DNA of 64,000 bases from Mesorhizobium muleiense (GTDB lineage Bacteria > Pseudomonadota > Alphaproteobacteria > Rhizobiales > Rhizobiaceae), in assembly GCF_900099905.1 (NCBI RefSeq), contig NZ_FNEE01000013.1, positions 93,108-157,107 of the forward strand, read 5' to 3'. Within the stretch, counting starts at the first letter, position 1. Every line of letters starts with the position of its first letter. Shown piece by piece: positions 59,369-64,000 of this stretch. The notes beneath the pieces are model-generated. The model saw nothing but the letters and a program-made list of their open reading frames with translations. It searched no databases and was not told where the DNA came from. The translations under genes and the position numbers were made by a program.

Positions 59369-59946
59369 GGCATTGTATTCCATATTCCCGGCTTGGCTAA
59401 CCAGCGGTCGTCCTGGGACATCATTAAAGACGGCAGGACGGCCGACGGCGCTTCGCATTTATAAAACAGGCACTCGATTAATCATTATTATCATCCTGGC
59501 AGCCGAATGGCTAGCAGCGCGGAGACAGCGATACGCGGTTCTGGAAGATCGATTGCTGGGAACGTGATCCAATTTCAAGGCTCCCTTTCTCACCACACGG
59601 CAGGCAGCCATTCGCCAGCGACAACCAGGTTTTCCAACCAGAGACTAATACTATTTACTAATAGCAGTAAGCGTTCTATTCTCAATTCGTCATGCCCGGG
59701 CCATGACGGGAAGCAGGCGTGTGGCGCGGCATCCGGGCTCTTGGGCCGGCAAAGCAACGCCACGCAATTACTGAAATGTCAGACAAATCCGACTATACGA
59801 ACTGCCAATGAGTCTCTAAAGTCCAAAATCGCGGCTGGGATGGCGCCGTTCTTTCGCTGCCAGCACCCTTGAGGAGGAGGGCGTCCAAGCCGCATTCGAC
59901 AAAGTTCAGATCAGCGAAAATGACTGAATCAAATGGGAGGTTGAAC
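59369..59946. promoter_or_regulatory. Divergent region of LacI and the ABC operon
   Basis: This 578-bp gap has no gene. It contains the AT-rich imperfect palindrome CTATT-N4-AATAG (59650-59663) and another AT-rich stretch around 59475-59490, both candidates for LacI binding. The ABC operon start has a GGGAGG ribosome-binding site at 59936-59941. Confidence 0.4.
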
Positions 59947-60909
59947 ATGAAATCTGCGATACGAAATGTGTCCGTCGCCGCAGCGGCCCTGGCTCTCGGT
60001 CTGTCCTTCACGGCGATCGCCGGTGCCCAGGACAAACCGACGCTGGCCTTCGTCGTCAACGGCGCTTCCGATTTCTGGAAGGCGGCCGAAGCCGGCGTCA
60101 AGAAGGCCCAGGCCGAATTGCCCAACTACAATCTCGAGCTCAAATATCCGGAACAGTCGTCGGTCGCCATCCAGCAGCGGCTGATGGATGATCTGGTGAC
60201 GGCCGGCGTCAAGGCGATCATGGTTTCGGCCGTCGATCCCAAGACCTCGACCGACGGGCTCAACAAGATCGCCTCGGAGACGGCGCTGTTCACCACCGAC
60301 AGCGACGCGCCGCAGACCAAGCGTATCGCCTATATCGGCTCGTCCAACATCGATGCCGGCAAGCAGGCGGCCGAGATCGCCAAGAAGGCGATGCCCGACG
60401 GCGGCAAATGCCTCGGCTTCGTCGGCCTGCTCGGCGCCGACAATGCCAAGGAGCGCATCGAAGGCATGAAGGAAGGGCTCGCCGGCACCAAGATCGAGCT
60501 GATCGACGTGCGTGGCGACGACATCGACCAGGCCCGCGCCAAGAAGAACGTCGAGGACGCGCTGGTCGCCAGCCCAGACGTCACCTGCATGGTCGGCTTC
60601 TATTCCTACAACACCCCGCGCATCTATGAAGCGCTGCGCGACGCCGGCAAGCTCGGCCAGATCACGGTCGTCGGCTTCGACGACGATCCGATCACGCTCG
60701 GCGGCGTCAAGGAAGGCACCGTTGCCGCCACCGTCGTGCAGCAGCCCTTCGAGTGGGCCTACCAGGGCATGAAGCTGATGGCGGCCTATCTCGAGGGCGA
60801 CAAGTCGGGCATTCCGGAGAACGGCCTGATCATCATCCCGACCAAGATCATCGGCAAGGACGACGTCGACGCCTATGCCGCCAATCTGAAAGCGATGTCC
60901 GGAAACTGA
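59947..60909 (+). CDS. Sugar ABC transporter substrate-binding protein
   Basis: A 320-residue periplasmic protein of the ribose/xylose-type binding family. The signal peptide (residues 1-27, AIAGAQ) precedes TLAFVVNGASDFWKAAEAGV, IMVSAVDPKTSTDGLNKIAS, RIAYIGSSNIDAGKQAAEIA, GRIYEALRDAGKLGQITVVG-like text (IYEALRDAGKLGQITVVGFD) and GTVAATVVQQPFEWAYQGMK. ATG at 59947 follows GGGAGG. The substrate is not identifiable from sequence alone. Confidence 0.94.
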   Translation: MKSAIRNVSVAAAALALGLSFTAIAGAQDKPTLAFVVNGASDFWKAAEAGVKKAQAELPNYNLELKYPEQSSVAIQQRLMDDLVTAGVKAIMVSAVDPKTSTDGLNKIASETALFTTDSDAPQTKRIAYIGSSNIDAGKQAAEIAKKAMPDGGKCLGFVGLLGADNAKERIEGMKEGLAGTKIELIDVRGDDIDQARAKKNVEDALVASPDVTCMVGFYSYNTPRIYEALRDAGKLGQITVVGFDDDPITLGGVKEGTVAATVVQQPFEWAYQGMKLMAAYLEGDKSGIPENGLIIIPTKIIGKDDVDAYAANLKAMSGN

Positions 60910-60925
60910 GCGTCGTCGGCGCTGG

Positions 60926-61030
60926 CCCCTCATCCACCTTCTCCGCGTGCAGAACGGGGAGAAGAGCAGTGGTTGCAACGCTGGCGATCCCTCTCCCCGT
61001 TCTTTACGGGGAGAGGTTAGGGGTGAGGGG
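60926..61030. repeat. Palindromic repeat with strong hairpin inside the ABC operon
   Basis: The outer arms are CCCCTCA (60926-60932) and TGAGGGG (61024-61030). Inside is a perfect 11-bp stem, CCTCTCCCCGT (60990-61000) and ACGGGGAGAGG (61006-61016), with a 5-base loop. It separates the binding-protein gene from the ATPase gene. It may stabilise the upstream message or partly stop transcription, giving more binding protein than transporter. Confidence 0.65.
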
Positions 61031-61127
61031 CAGCGCGACGCTGGCGTGACTGGCTCCGCTTGTTATTGACGGGCCTGATCAGGCTCGTCAATCTGCGGAG
61101 AGGCCGGCCCGCCAACTGCTGTCAGGC

Positions 61128-62675
<1,548 letters not shown>

Positions 62676-62757
62676 CTTTTGTTTGGCGCAGGTTCCGGTC
62701 GCAAAACCGCGCAACACTTTTGCGGAACCTGCTTAGGCAGGCATTGGGGAGAAGACG

Positions 62758-63753
62758 ATGAGCAAGAAAGATCTTGGCCTGCTGATCCTGATCCTTGTGG
62801 TCGGAGCGGTGGTGGCGATCATCAACCCACGCTTCCTGCTGCCGATCAACCTCGCCAACACCTCGAACCTGATCGGGCTGTTCGGCATCCTGGCGATCGG
62901 CCAGGCCTTCGTCATCATCACCGGCGGCATCGAATTGTCGGTCGGCTCGGTGGTAGCGCTGCTCGGCGTCCTGTTCGTCGATTTCATTGCCACGCGCGGC
63001 ATGGCATGGCCGGTGGCACTGCCGCTGATCCTGGTGCTTGGCGGCATCATCGGGCTGGCACATGGCTGGCTGATCACGCGGCTCAAATTGCAGCCTTTCG
63101 TGGTGACGCTGTGCGGCCTGTTGATCTATCGCGGCGTGGCGCGGTTCTACACAGCCGACGGCACGGCGGGCTTTGCCTTCGGACAGAACTTTCCGGAGCT
63201 CGAATTCTTGACCGCGGGGCGATCCTATGGCGTGCCGAACAGCTTCATCGCGCTGATCGTCATCGCCATCGTGATGTGGGTGGTGCTGCACCGTTCGGTG
63301 TTCGGCCGCTACCTCTACGCCATCGGCAAGAACGAGGAGGCGGCGAAATATTCGGGCATCCGCACCGGCCGCGTCGTCATGGCGGCCTATGTCATCTGCG
63401 GCGTTCTGACGGCGCTGTCGGCGATCTATTTCGCCATGTACACGCGCTCGATCTCGCCGGCGAGCCACGGCCAGTTCTACGAACTCTATGCCATTGCCGC
63501 CGCAGTGCTCGGCGGCTTCTCGCTGCGTGGCGGCGAAGGCTCGCTGATTGGCGTGATCTTAGGCACGGTTCTGCTGCAGGAACTGCAAAACCTCGTCAAC
63601 CTGCTCGGCATCCCTTCCTCACTCAATTTCGCGGTGATGGGCGGCGTGATCTTGATCGGCGTGCTGGTCGACCAGCAATGGGGCGTCTACCGGGATCGGC
63701 GGCGGATGCTGGAGGCAACCCGCAAGGGCGCGGCCGGTGCCGCCGCGGAGTAG
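62758..63753 (+). CDS. Sugar ABC transporter permease (RbsC-like)
   Basis: A 331-residue membrane protein with eight to ten hydrophobic segments. The motif VIITGGIELSVGSVVALLGV matches the RbsC/XylH permeases (GGIDLSVG-type). A GGGGAGAAGACG ribosome-binding stretch precedes the ATG. Only one permease is visible. It is the last gene of the transporter before the right edge; no catabolic enzyme is attached. Confidence 0.94.
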   Translation: MSKKDLGLLILILVVGAVVAIINPRFLLPINLANTSNLIGLFGILAIGQAFVIITGGIELSVGSVVALLGVLFVDFIATRGMAWPVALPLILVLGGIIGLAHGWLITRLKLQPFVVTLCGLLIYRGVARFYTADGTAGFAFGQNFPELEFLTAGRSYGVPNSFIALIVIAIVMWVVLHRSVFGRYLYAIGKNEEAAKYSGIRTGRVVMAAYVICGVLTALSAIYFAMYTRSISPASHGQFYELYAIAAAVLGGFSLRGGEGSLIGVILGTVLLQELQNLVNLLGIPSSLNFAVMGGVILIGVLVDQQWGVYRDRRRMLEATRKGAAGAAAE

Positions 63754-63766
63754 TCGCCCTGCCTCT

Positions 63767-63907
63767 TCCTTCTCCCCTTGTGGGAGAAGGTGGCCGAGCG
63801 AAGCTCGGTCGGATGAGGGGTGTTCCAGAGAACACCAACGTCTCACTCCGTCCAACACCCCTCTTCCGTCTCGGCGCTGCGCGCCGATCCACCTTCCCCC
63901 ACAGAGG
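63767..63907. repeat. MITE-like repeat, second copy, truncated at the right end
   Basis: About 140 bp closely matching the element at 38342/39552-39682, beginning TCCTTCTCCCCTTGTGGGAG. The left terminal arm is complete. The right arm starts normally (CCACCTT) but then breaks off at about 63907, where another sequence begins. It lies 14 bp after the permease stop. Confidence 0.75.
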
Positions 63908-64000
63908 TGTTTGGACCGGAGACATCGCGAACAGGTGTGCGAAGACATCGCGAACAGTTTTGCGCATTGCGCGCGAGGGGTTCGGGATGCCATTCAAGGA
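63908..64000 (+). mobile_element. Left end of an insertion sequence (probably IS481-like), cut by the window edge
   Basis: The sequence starting TGTTTGGACCGGAGACATCG contains the direct repeat AGACATCGCGAACAG twice, 23 bp apart, a leader style I associate with IS481-type elements. An ATG at 63987 begins MPFKE just before the end, with GAGGGG upstream. Only about 90 bp are visible, so the family is tentative. Confidence 0.5.
63987..64000 (+). CDS. Start of a putative transposase, cut by the window edge
   Basis: Only MPFK and part of a further codon are visible. The position, 79 bp inside the presumed insertion sequence and behind a purine-rich box, fits a transposase start. The next few hundred bases would decide. 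Confidence 0.35.

Overview
The window looks like a chromosomal segment of a high-GC alphaproteobacterium of the order Rhizobiales, most like Mesorhizobium. The pointers are the run engB - catB-like acetyltransferase - yidC - rnpA - rpmH, dapD next to a pyrimidine 5'-nucleotidase, many LysR/ArsR/class III cyclase genes, and short palindromic intergenic repeats of the kind common in rhizobia. The genus is inferred from family knowledge and style of sequence, not from a database search.

Region 1 (1-22.9 kb) is a core-like backbone. It holds two diguanylate cyclases, dapD, a LOG-like protein, a HAD nucleotidase, phenylalanine hydroxylase with a divergent Lrp-type regulator, argB and an amidase. 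It continues with an ECF sigma/anti-sigma pair beside a secreted fasciclin protein, a Tat-exported MsrB, an EmrAB-like efflux pair with a divergent TetR repressor, and the engB-yidC-rnpA-rpmH cluster. A sensor kinase and a complete tRNA-Arg(ACG) close the region.

Region 2 (22.88-41.71 kb) is bounded by the tRNA-Arg 3' end and a second 36-bp exact copy of that 3' end at 41675-41710, the classic footprint of site-specific integration into a tRNA gene. The roughly 18.8 kb between carries an MFS transporter, an ArsR-rhodanese regulator, an ArsR/SRPBCC pair, a cyclase-TPR protein, a DUF5996-GNAT fusion, a pirin remnant, two LysR genes and an isochorismatase-like hydrolase. It also carries a periplasmic aldehyde oxidoreductase operon (paoABC-like) with a cupin, a complete IS5-type element, and an SDR plus QueA-homologue operon behind a SoxR/MerR-type promoter. 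No integrase is visible, so the island looks cryptic or decayed.

Region 3 (41.7-58.3 kb) is still accessory in character. It has a second cyclase-TPR protein, a frameshifted alcohol dehydrogenase, a decayed copy and an intact copy of an HxlR-regulator/NAD(P)-oxidoreductase divergent pair, and an ankyrin-cytochrome c protein. A winged-helix TolB-TPR protein, a GFA protein, ArsR and LysR regulators, a fused secDF and several truncated genes complete it. Three degenerate copies of one short repeat lie beside or near the cyclase/TolB-TPR genes.

Region 4 (58.2-64 kb) is a sugar-type ABC transporter (binding protein, duplicated ATPase, permease) with a divergent LacI regulator. It ends in a dispersed repeat interrupted by the first bases of another insertion sequence.
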